In this document: positions 33,713 to 41,499 of the stretch, one piece after another
Numbering within the stretch: the stretch's first letter is position 1
Layout of the letters: each line of letters opens with the position of its first letter
Assembly: GCA_947496705.1 (NCBI GenBank)
Contig: CANMDW010000004.1
Span: 248,001 to 312,000, forward strand
DNA length: 64,000 nt
DNA from: an uncultured Aquimarina sp.
Lineage (GTDB): Bacteria > Bacteroidota > Bacteroidia > Flavobacteriales > Flavobacteriaceae
Direction: 5' to 3'
Notes under the pieces: model-generated
Seen by the model: only the letters and a program-made list of their open reading frames with translations
The model's database searches: none
What the model was told of the DNA's origin: nothing
Position numbers and translations under genes: made by a program

Positions 33713-34606
33713 ATGATAATTAGTCATTTAACCAAAGCAGGACATCATATTTCCCAAAGTAAGGAAATGATAAAACATACAGTTTCTAGTGGTAACCAAA
33801 AAGGTGGTCTTTTTTCCGGACTCTCTGGGGTTGTTGATAGTACTATTGATAGAGGTTCGTCGGCCATAGCCGGTCTAAAGGATAACATACCTACAATAAA
33901 TACAGAAGATGTAAAAGGGTTTGTAACTGATACAGTAACCAGAACTGCAGAATTTTCTGCACAAATATATGAAGAGGTGGGTGAGTTTTCAAGGGAGCAC
34001 CCATTAGTTGCAGGATCTTTAATACATGCAGGTAATTTTCTATTGGATCCATTAGCACAATTAGCAGAAAAAGGAATAGATACAAATCCAGAAACTTTAG
34101 GCTGGACCGATCTGGGAGCTATTTGGTTATTAGAAACAGAAGTACAAGGTGTTGGATCCGATGGAGTAATTGAATTTGATGAAAATGCCAGAACAACTCA
34201 GGATTTGAAGAATCAAGAAGGAGTACAAGATGCCAGAAACGAAGCTTTACAGCAAATCACAGAAGGAAACTTAGAAAACGGCAGAAGTTCTTGGTCATAC
34301 GATGTTGAAGCATATTATGAATCTATACAGGAAAAAAACTTAGCTACTGCATTTTTGGGAAGCTACTCGACTCAATATGAAATTACAGAAAATGGGGATG
34401 GCACATATACTATAAATTATACAGTAGAAAACACATCGGGATGGGAATCAGGTACTAGATTTAGACAAGATGTTGATGGAGATGGGGTTAACAACGGTAT
34501 AATACCTAACAAGGAAAGAGGTGATGGAGCGCATCTGGGAGGAAATGTAACGCAAAGATGGACATGGTCAGAAAAAGTTACTGCCGAAGATTTACAGAAT
34601 CTATAA
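33713..34606 (+). CDS. Putative toxin/effector with shared N-terminal helix
   Basis: 297 residues. The start MIISHLTKAGHHISQSKEMI fits the cargo helix pattern (H5-L6 ... S16-K17). Then comes a Gly/Ser/Asp-rich linker (~25-95), a short hydrophobic patch (LVAGSLIHAGNFLLDPLAQL), and a C-terminal domain (~145-297) with WTDLGAIWLLE, NGDGTYTINYTVENTSGWES and GGNVTQRWTWSEKV. This last part resembles the variable C-terminal domains of polymorphic toxins in composition, but I cannot assign an activity. The next gene starts 49 bp before this one ends, a common arrangement for toxin and immunity. Confidence 0.5.
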   Translation: MIISHLTKAGHHISQSKEMIKHTVSSGNQKGGLFSGLSGVVDSTIDRGSSAIAGLKDNIPTINTEDVKGFVTDTVTRTAEFSAQIYEEVGEFSREHPLVAGSLIHAGNFLLDPLAQLAEKGIDTNPETLGWTDLGAIWLLETEVQGVGSDGVIEFDENARTTQDLKNQEGVQDARNEALQQITEGNLENGRSSWSYDVEAYYESIQEKNLATAFLGSYSTQYEITENGDGTYTINYTVENTSGWESGTRFRQDVDGDGVNNGIIPNKERGDGAHLGGNVTQRWTWSEKVTAEDLQNL

Positions 34607-35076
34607 AAGCTATTTTCTTCGCTTTTACTGTTTCCTTGCTAGCAATGTGTAATAAAGATACACCTAAATACGGAGTCGCTTATAATATCGTTAGGGACAG
34701 TATTGGGTTAACCAAAATCTCTAGTGGTTTTCATTTGGTGAAACATACCGGTTTTATAGAAGTATGGGAAAATAGTGCCTGTATAAGAGACAATAAACAA
34801 GGGTGTTTCTTTAAAAAAAAGATTCGATTTAATGATACTGTTTTACTGAATGAATCTGATATTTATTTGGGGCCTGGAGAATACAAGACTATAGATGGAA
34901 CTTTTAATGAAAAATTATTTTGGGTATATACTCTCAGTATAGATAGGAAAAAGTATCAATGGCAATACACTATACAAGATAAAAATAGTATCTCTGATGG
35001 GTATTTAGGTAAAAAAATCACAAAGAAAGAAGCGAAAGCTATTCTTAAAAAATGGAATATTATCCATACACAGTAA
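34558..35076 (+). CDS. Small membrane-anchored or lipoprotein, possible immunity protein
   Basis: 172 residues, overlapping the preceding putative toxin gene by 49 bp in another frame. A basic start followed by a hydrophobic stretch (AIFFAFTVSLLAMC) suggests a signal anchor or, less typically, a lipobox (LLAM-C). The rest is beta-strand-rich and unfamiliar (GFIEVWENSACIRDNKQGCF; LFWVYTLSIDRKKYQWQYTI). The size, overlap and membrane targeting fit an immunity protein acting in the periplasm, but no homology supports this. Alternative start: the ATG at 34564. Confidence 0.5.
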   Translation: MDMVRKSYCRRFTESIKAIFFAFTVSLLAMCNKDTPKYGVAYNIVRDSIGLTKISSGFHLVKHTGFIEVWENSACIRDNKQGCFFKKKIRFNDTVLLNESDIYLGPGEYKTIDGTFNEKLFWVYTLSIDRKKYQWQYTIQDKNSISDGYLGKKITKKEAKAILKKWNIIHTQ

Positions 35077-35155
35077 AATTGTATACTGTTGTTTATCTAA
35101 AAAATCAAATTTCAAAATAAAATCAGCTACTCAGTAGTAAATTAAAGTAAAAAAG

Positions 35156-36253
35156 ATGAGTACTAATATAGCTAACTTTTTAAGTGCAGCGACTCAAAAA
35201 GTTGAGGATGCAAGAACCGCATTACAGATTACAACTATAGATTTCTATACGAAGGGTGAAGGTCAAAATGGCAGGTTTTTCTCATTAGAAATTGAAAACG
35301 GAAAATTTCAGAAAGAGAGTTTTGATAGTGAGATCACTAGCGGGATAGGAGATTCTCACACCGTTTATGAACAAAATTCGAGTTATAGTTACAAAAGTAC
35401 TTATAGAATGGATGAAGATGCCAAAAATCCATTAGATCGTGATCATTGGAGACAAACGGGAGTTGCATACGAAGAAAAACAGAATGGAGAATCCGTTTTT
35501 TCTGTTGAAAGAAGCGAAGAACCTAAAGAATCAGAAAAGCCCTGGTTAGATACCCACTTAAATACCAATGCCCAACTTGTGGGTGGTAATATAGATGCCA
35601 TTTCTCATAAGGAGTCTTTAATAGGGGTTACTTTAGAAAATGAACACCATAAGTTGGAAGTAGATGCTGTTGGCTATGAAACAGGAGGGGATGCAGCAAT
35701 AAGTTTTGGCAAAGATGGAATCAATGCACAGCTATCTGCTAATGCCGAGGTATATCTACTACGCGCAGAATATGAAGCAACATATGGCCCGGCATATGCC
35801 AGGGCAGAAGCATTTGTAGGTGCAGAGGCTAAGGCTGATGCCGAACTCAATTTTAATCCAATGAATGGAGATGTCAATGTAGGTGTTGGAGCAGAAGCTT
35901 TTGCCGGGGGAAAAGTAGAAGTATCTGGAGGAATTCAGGGAGATAATGGTAAGCTAGGAGGAAATGCTGGAGTCACCTATGGAATAGGAGGTGAATTGAA
36001 TGCCGATGTTGGGATCAAAGATGGAAAAGTCCAAGCTGAGTTTGATATTGGGGCTACATTAGGACTTGGTGTTGATCTTGGTTTTGAGGTTGAGGTAGAT
36101 GCTGGGAAGATTGCCAGCGATGTTACTAGTAATGTTGCAGATGGAGTCAGTGATGCCGCAGGTAAAGGTGTGGATGTAGCTAAAGATCTTGCAGGAGGAG
36201 CTGGTGATGTTGCCAAAGAACTCACAGGGAGGATTCCTAAAATGCCGTGGTAA
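35156..36253 (+). CDS. Gly/Ala-rich putative cargo protein of module B
   Basis: 365 residues, no signal peptide. Residues 1-25 (MSTNIANFLSAATQKVEDAR) are the shared helix (F8-L9 ... A19-R20). After a charged N-terminal domain (~26-130), residues ~140-310 consist of short beta-repeats rich in Gly, Ala and Glu (GGDAAISFGKDGINAQLSAN; AEAFVGAEAKADAELNFNP; GVGAEAFAGGKVEVSGGIQG), suggesting a beta-solenoid-like rod. The end is Ala/Gly/Asp-rich helix finishing ELTGRIPKMPW, like the module A counterpart at 13978. Two DcrB-like genes follow. Function unknown; a secreted scaffold or effector is possible. Confidence 0.6.
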   Translation: MSTNIANFLSAATQKVEDARTALQITTIDFYTKGEGQNGRFFSLEIENGKFQKESFDSEITSGIGDSHTVYEQNSSYSYKSTYRMDEDAKNPLDRDHWRQTGVAYEEKQNGESVFSVERSEEPKESEKPWLDTHLNTNAQLVGGNIDAISHKESLIGVTLENEHHKLEVDAVGYETGGDAAISFGKDGINAQLSANAEVYLLRAEYEATYGPAYARAEAFVGAEAKADAELNFNPMNGDVNVGVGAEAFAGGKVEVSGGIQGDNGKLGGNAGVTYGIGGELNADVGIKDGKVQAEFDIGATLGLGVDLGFEVEVDAGKIASDVTSNVADGVSDAAGKGVDVAKDLAGGAGDVAKELTGRIPKMPW

Positions 36254-36295
36254 TAAATAAACAATAATTAAGAATAATTTAAAAAAAATAGTATC

Positions 36296-36781
36296 GTGGA
36301 AGAAGATCAAATAACTCAGAAGAGACCCAGGGTAATTACCTATCGAGGCAAGGAGTATTCAATCTGCGTTGCATCAAACTGGGGTATTCAGAAAATTAAT
36401 GAGAACCAAACTTTTTTCTATGGCCCAAAAGTGGGTGCTGTCAGGATAGGGTTTTACATTACTTCGGTAAATAAAGATGGAAAATCCTATTTAGATGCTG
36501 CTGAGAGGAAAAAGATTATGAATCAACAAGAAGCAGAGTATACCGTCTTAGAAGAGCAAGATATTTCACAGCAAGACTACAAAGCTTTTATGAGGCGGTC
36601 CTGCTGGTATAATGCTGATATTGATATGATTCTTTTTGTGCGCGAAATCTTCACAGAGTCAGATGATAAGGTTTTTATCCTTTCTTGTTCTATCCCCAAT
36701 TCTCCAGACCTGGAAGAATTAAATAGAGCAACGGTGCATATGATGAATTCATTTTGGTTCACAAAAAAAGACAAATCATAA
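36296..36781 (+). CDS. DcrB/DUF1795-like small protein of module B, copy 1
   Basis: 161 residues, apparently starting at GTG (36296), 42 bp after the cargo gene; no ATG lies at a suitable place upstream. No signal peptide. It shares the family blocks with the proteins at 14830 and 36788: YSICVASNWGIQKI, GPKVGAVRIGFYIT, SYLDAAER, MRRSCWYNADIDMILFVREI, ILSCSIPN. Its cytoplasmic localisation suits an adaptor or chaperone for the upstream cargo protein; immunity is the alternative. Confidence 0.6.
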   Translation: MEEDQITQKRPRVITYRGKEYSICVASNWGIQKINENQTFFYGPKVGAVRIGFYITSVNKDGKSYLDAAERKKIMNQQEAEYTVLEEQDISQQDYKAFMRRSCWYNADIDMILFVREIFTESDDKVFILSCSIPNSPDLEELNRATVHMMNSFWFTKKDKS

Positions 36782-36787
36782 TTTACG

Positions 36788-37432
36788 ATGACAAAAATCG
36801 AATGTATAATGAACCTGTATCTTATTCTGCTATTTTTAGCTACTTTCAATATGTATCATCAAAAAAAATCATTAGTTGAAGTGCAGAAGAGTAATCAAAA
36901 TTATTATGATGGCCATATGGAGAAAAATAAATATGGTTTAATTAAAAAAGCAGTCAAATTTAGTGGTTCAGATTCTGTACGGTCTATTCCAAAACGAAAA
37001 TACATCGGAAACGGATATCAAATCAATATTCCCGTAAATTGGAAGATTAAAAAACTCCATACTGCTCAAACGGCATTTATTGGCCCAAAAATTGGAAATT
37101 CTTACTTAAGTTTTTATATCACCCAAGTCCAAAAAGATAATAAGAGCTATCTCAATGCAGCTAAAAAAACTAAAAAGCAGCAAGCTAAGCAAGAAGGCTA
37201 CAAAGTATTGTTAGAGAAAGATATTTCCCGATCCGGTTTTAAGGCGTTCATGCGAAGGTCTTATTGGTATGCCAAAGATATTGATATGATCTTGTTTGTT
37301 CGTGAAATTTTTACTGAAACAGAAGCGTCTGTATTCATACTATCTTCTTCGATACCAAACAATCCCAATATCAAAGAACTGGATGCATTACTAGTGTCTG
37401 TAATGAATTCGTTTCGGTTTGATGCTACATAA
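36788..37432 (+). CDS. DcrB/DUF1795-like protein of module B, copy 2, with N-terminal membrane segment
   Basis: 214 residues, 6 bp after copy 1. Unlike its neighbour it starts with a hydrophobic segment (CIMNLYLILLFLATFNMY) and a ~50-residue spacer before the DcrB-like domain (~75-210: YQINIPVNWKIKKL; AFIGPKIGNSYLSFYIT; FMRRSYWYAKDIDMILFVRE; ILSSSIPNNP). It is therefore the membrane- or periplasm-located form, next to a cytoplasmic form. The pair could act on both sides of the membrane, or one may be the chaperone and the other the immunity protein. Confidence 0.6.
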   Translation: MTKIECIMNLYLILLFLATFNMYHQKKSLVEVQKSNQNYYDGHMEKNKYGLIKKAVKFSGSDSVRSIPKRKYIGNGYQINIPVNWKIKKLHTAQTAFIGPKIGNSYLSFYITQVQKDNKSYLNAAKKTKKQQAKQEGYKVLLEKDISRSGFKAFMRRSYWYAKDIDMILFVREIFTETEASVFILSSSIPNNPNIKELDALLVSVMNSFRFDAT

Positions 37433-37469
37433 AAACCTGGAAAGTTACTACTATTAGAAAACTAATTAA

Positions 37470-38507
37470 ATGAAGCTTCAATCTCTATTGATTTGTATAT
37501 TCCTGATAAGCTATCAAATATATTCGCAAAGATCACAAATTAGTGAAACCACCAAACAAGGTTGGACCACAGAATTGAATGTAGGATTGGATTTTGTAAG
37601 CAACTTATTGATCAATCCTACTGCTGGCGCAGGTCAAAGCAGATTTGGCCTGGGTGCTTCACTTGGTTTTATGACAAAATACAATAAAGGCAAACTCAGC
37701 TGGGATATCGATTTTAATACTACCTATGGTGTTCAAAAAGTGGGAACCGGTTATTTAGAGGATAATCCTGATAAGAAAGTACCTTTTCAGAAAAACATTG
37801 ACAACATCTGGTTAAATTCGAGAGCTGCCATAAGAACTTCATATTTTTCAAAATTCTATTATACCACAGATCTGTTTTTTAGTAGTCAGCTTACAAAAAC
37901 ATACGAGGATAATTTTTTGTCCGACATCAGGGATAGAGGAAACCCTGTTTCAAAATTTTTGTCCCCTGCAATACTTCAGTTTGCCTTAGGAATGGATTAT
38001 CGACCCAATGATTACTGGTCTCTTTTCCTTTCTCCTGCTTCTTTAAAATCCATTATAGTTTTGGATGATGAAATAGCCAATGATGTTGCTACTGACGAAT
38101 CTGGTACTGTTTTGGGAAGCATCCATGGCAACCCTTTCAAAATTAATGAAGATGGAAGCGCAGATTTTGAAAATTACGATAATCAATTCGGAGCTTCTAT
38201 ACGTGTAGTATATCGTAATCAGATATCAAAACGATTGGCAATCAATACAAATTTGGTGCTATTTTCAAATTATGAAAGAGAACCAGATCATATTGATATA
38301 AATTGGCGTAATGAAATTAATGTAACAATTTTTAAAGGCTTGAAACTATCACTATTTTCATTTCTCACCTATGACCATGATGTTTTTGTACAAGTTTCTG
38401 ACGCTGGCAAACCAGGGGGAGTTGATGGCTTAGGAAGAAGAGTGAGTTACACACAACAGGTACTCCTAAAATATAGCTATACATTCGATACTAATGAAAA
38501 AAGGTAG
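37470..38507 (+). CDS. DUF3078-like outer-membrane beta-barrel protein of module B
   Basis: 345 residues with signal peptide (LLICIFLISYQIYSQ). The sequence is a run of alternating amphipathic strands (GWTTELNVGLDFVSNLL; LGASLGFMTKYNKGKLSWDI; FALGMDYRPNDYWSLFLSPA; INWRNEINVTIFKGLKLSLF) ending in a strand with aromatic residue (VLLKYSYTF), typical of DUF3078 barrels of Bacteroidota. A pore or receptor in the outer membrane is likely. A truncated relative lies at 15369 in module A. The stop codon abuts the stop codon of the convergent kinase gene with no space in between. Confidence 0.75.
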   Translation: MKLQSLLICIFLISYQIYSQRSQISETTKQGWTTELNVGLDFVSNLLINPTAGAGQSRFGLGASLGFMTKYNKGKLSWDIDFNTTYGVQKVGTGYLEDNPDKKVPFQKNIDNIWLNSRAAIRTSYFSKFYYTTDLFFSSQLTKTYEDNFLSDIRDRGNPVSKFLSPAILQFALGMDYRPNDYWSLFLSPASLKSIIVLDDEIANDVATDESGTVLGSIHGNPFKINEDGSADFENYDNQFGASIRVVYRNQISKRLAINTNLVLFSNYEREPDHIDINWRNEINVTIFKGLKLSLFSFLTYDHDVFVQVSDAGKPGGVDGLGRRVSYTQQVLLKYSYTFDTNEKR

Positions 38508-40385
38508 TTATTTGTTTTTTAGGTGAATAGTTATAGAAGTACCATGATCGGGCTGGGATTGTATATTGATCTTGCCTGGTAGTAAAGCAACTCTAGAGTA
38601 TATGTTTTTCCACCCCATCCCGCTATTGTTATTAATTTTCGATATGTCCATTCCTTTTCCATTGTCTTTGATATAGAGTGATGTTGTTCCGTTTTTATTT
38701 TCCAGGCGAATGTTAACCAAAGTAGCTTTAGCGTGTTTTAGGATATTTGCAATAGCTTCCTGGATAATCCTGTATAGGGCAATGGCTTGGTCTTCATTAA
38801 GTTTTTTTGGTTCAATATCACTGTCTAATTCGATTTTTGGTGAATCCTCTGTAGAAATTTCTGAGATTAATTCACGTACTGCCGGAACCAGCCCAAGCAT
38901 GATCAGGGTATTGGGCATGATGTTATGCGAAATATCCCGTAGCTCATCATACGTATTATCCAATTGTTGTATTAGGGCCTTATGTTTTGATTCGTCTCCT
39001 GATGCAGGTTGTAGGATTGATACCCGCTTTTTTATAACAGATATAGATTGCCCAAGGCTGTCATGAAGGTCTTGTGCGATTCGTTTTCGTTCTTTTTGTT
39101 CGGCTTCAATCACTGCTTTAAAGCGTAAATTTTCTTGTTTTGCTAATAGACGTTTTTTCTTCATCCTTTGCCAAATCCAGGGAACAATGCTTACTAAAAT
39201 AATAGTTGAGATAAAAATTGACCATAGAAAGTACTTCTGTTTTTTTTCTTGTTCGATAATGGTAGCCTTTAGATTATTTTCTTTGGCAAGTGTGGCAATT
39301 CTTTCTTCTTTTTGTTTCGTTTCATATTTAATTTGAAATTCTTCCAGTTTTTTTTCTGTAGATTTCTGATCAATACGGCTTTTCAGTGTTAAAAACTTTT
39401 GCAGATATAATAAGGAATTTTCATAGTCATTGATTTTCTGATATGTTTTTGACAGACCTTCGATCGCCAATGAAGCTACCTGGTCATGTTTGATAGAATC
39501 TGCTAATGCATAACTTTCTAAATAGAATTTGATACCAGGTTTATATTGTTTTTGTAAAGTGTGTAACCGGCCAATTCTATATGAAACTCTTGCAGTATTT
39601 ATTAAATTTTTTGGATTTAAAGTTATGGTATATGATTTTTGATAATAATACATGGCAGAATCATATTTTTTAAGGTTCTCATAACTTGAAGCTATATTTG
39701 CAGGAACATAAAATCGTAATTTTAAATTGTTATTTTTACAAATTTGTACAGCTTTTTTACCCAACTCAATAGCTTTCCTATAATCATTGCTTTCATCATA
39801 ACAATGTGCCAAATTTCCATAGATGACAGATTGATTCCTATAATCCTTTAGTTCTTCTGCCAGATCTAATGCTTCATAAAAAAATTGTTTTGCAATATCA
39901 AGATTATTATTCCTAGCATGAATACTACCAATGCTTATTTTTGTATGTATTAACTGCGGTTTATTATTGTTACTATCCAATAACTGTAATGCTTTCTCAA
40001 GGTATTCTATAGCTATATCAAATTCAAATTTATTAGAATAGTTTTCTCCTAAATACATCAAAGCAAAAATCTGATTATCCAAATCTTTGATTTTGGCGGC
40101 TATTTTTAAACATTCTTTTGCATATGCTATAGAATTATCAGGATTTCCTAAATGATTGAATATTATTGAAATCTTTTTTTTGGTCTTTATTAAAAGGTCC
40201 AGATAATCTTTCTTGGCAGCAAGACTATCAATTTTCAAATAAAGATGTTTTGATGCTTCAAAATTTTCTATGTTATATAAAGAGTCTGCTATTATTAACA
40301 ATTCTTCCAGCTTTTCTTCATCCTTCTGAGCAAAAGAAAAAAGAGAGGATAACATAATTGATAGGATAAGACATTTTGTTTTCAT
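38508..40385 (-). CDS. TPR-containing sensor histidine kinase of module B
   Basis: 625 residues: signal peptide (SLFSFAQ), TPR array (~22-335), coiled coil, TM helix (~386-404), HisKA_3 domain with H441 in IAQDLHDSLGQ and HATPase_c (~520-625; DNGKGMD). Clearly paralogous to the kinase at 16264, including the ERKRIAQDLHDSLGQ block and the C-terminal SGMGWKNIYSRVA. Here the regulator gene lies upstream on the same strand, 48 bp away. It would sense through the periplasmic TPRs and phosphorylate the adjacent LuxR-type regulator. Confidence 0.88.
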   Translation of the reverse strand: MKTKCLILSIMLSSLFSFAQKDEEKLEELLIIADSLYNIENFEASKHLYLKIDSLAAKKDYLDLLIKTKKKISIIFNHLGNPDNSIAYAKECLKIAAKIKDLDNQIFALMYLGENYSNKFEFDIAIEYLEKALQLLDSNNNKPQLIHTKISIGSIHARNNNLDIAKQFFYEALDLAEELKDYRNQSVIYGNLAHCYDESNDYRKAIELGKKAVQICKNNNLKLRFYVPANIASSYENLKKYDSAMYYYQKSYTITLNPKNLINTARVSYRIGRLHTLQKQYKPGIKFYLESYALADSIKHDQVASLAIEGLSKTYQKINDYENSLLYLQKFLTLKSRIDQKSTEKKLEEFQIKYETKQKEERIATLAKENNLKATIIEQEKKQKYFLWSIFISTIILVSIVPWIWQRMKKKRLLAKQENLRFKAVIEAEQKERKRIAQDLHDSLGQSISVIKKRVSILQPASGDESKHKALIQQLDNTYDELRDISHNIMPNTLIMLGLVPAVRELISEISTEDSPKIELDSDIEPKKLNEDQAIALYRIIQEAIANILKHAKATLVNIRLENKNGTTSLYIKDNGKGMDISKINNNSGMGWKNIYSRVALLPGKINIQSQPDHGTSITIHLKNK

Positions 40386-40433
40386 TATAGAAGGGTCATT
40401 TAAATGGTATCTGTAATTAACTATTGTATAAAA

Positions 40434-41093
40434 TTACTGCCATAGCGCCAGATTATTTTCTACAGCATAGCGTATAAGGCCTACCACACTTTTGGCTCCT
40501 GTTTTTAAGAACATACTTCTACGATGAGTTTCTACAGTACAGGTACTGATACATAATTTATCAGCGATTTCTTTGCTGGAATATTCTTGACAAATCAATT
40601 GGAGTATCTCTCGTTCTCTTGATGTAAGCTCACTTTTAGAACTCAGTTTGTTTGAATGTTTTTGACTGATAAGATCCATCATAATTGTGGTAATATCACT
40701 GCTGTAATAAGTACCTCCGTTAAGGGTCTTGTCAATAGCTTTGAATAACTCTTCTTTACTAGCTTTTTTTAGTAAGTATCCTTCTGCCTCTGCATATAAT
40801 ATTTCTTTTACTAACTCTCTTCCCACATACATACTTAATACCAGGACAGGGATATCTGGATTATATTTCTTTATTTTTTTGGTAAGATCTATCCCATTCA
40901 TACCCGGTAAACTGATATCGGTAATAACCAGATCAAAAGATTGATCTTTGATACACTCAAATGCTTCTTCTGCGTGAATTGCACTTTTAATGCAAAAAGT
41001 TTTGTCATTAAGACTTAATATAGATTTTAGGCCATCAATGAACATAAGATGGTCATCTACTATTAATACTTTAATGGGGTTAGTATTAGTCAT
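40434..41093 (-). CDS. NarL/LuxR-type response regulator of module B
   Basis: 219 residues. Receiver domain with VDDH and D59 in LVITDISLPGMNG; LuxR helix-turn-helix at the C-terminus (LTSREREILQLICQEYSSKE; CTVETHRRSMFLKTG). It shares most positions with the regulator at 15592. It is first in a regulator-kinase operon, the reverse of module A. It is divergent from the sulfatase gene, ~400 bp away, so it might also act on the polysaccharide locus, but the paralogous context points to module B. Confidence 0.9.
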   Translation of the reverse strand: MTNTNPIKVLIVDDHLMFIDGLKSILSLNDKTFCIKSAIHAEEAFECIKDQSFDLVITDISLPGMNGIDLTKKIKKYNPDIPVLVLSMYVGRELVKEILYAEAEGYLLKKASKEELFKAIDKTLNGGTYYSSDITTIMMDLISQKHSNKLSSKSELTSREREILQLICQEYSSKEIADKLCISTCTVETHRRSMFLKTGAKSVVGLIRYAVENNLALWQ

Positions 41094-41499
41094 CTTAGAT
41101 GTTTTTTCGATTTTGCTAAAATTGTCTTAATATAACTATATTATAACGTTAATAGTTTAGTCAAAATGTTATAAATTAGTTAACTACTTAAAACCTTAGC
41201 TATTTTAATACAGATCCTTATTATTTTATCAATTCTTTAAAAACATTTCATGAAATTTTAAATGAATAATTTATAGAATCCTTAAGATTAATGAAAAGGA
41301 GAATCTATTCACCGATAGAATATGTAACAAACCCTTGTAAATAAAGGAGTAGGGGAGTTGAAGATGTACTAATAGTGCTAGATTTTGTTTTCTTTTGGTA
41401 GGATTATGATTGACTTATAGTCTTTGAAATTAATATTTATAAATTAAATTCTTTTATAAAAAACGGTGTCATTTTAATAAGATTTATCTTATATGTTTA
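41094..41499. other. Divergent intergenic region between module B and the polysaccharide locus
   Basis: About 405 bp, very A/T-rich, with no gene seen. It must hold the promoters of the regulator (minus) and the sulfatase (plus). I could not single out a convincing promoter match. Confidence 0.5.

Noticed and set aside
24278..38507. Type VI secretion or contractile injection (eCIS) locus
   Set aside because: I looked for sheath, tube, baseplate, VgrG/PAAR and ClpV-like genes and found none; only effector- and DcrB-like genes are present, so a known contractile system cannot be claimed.
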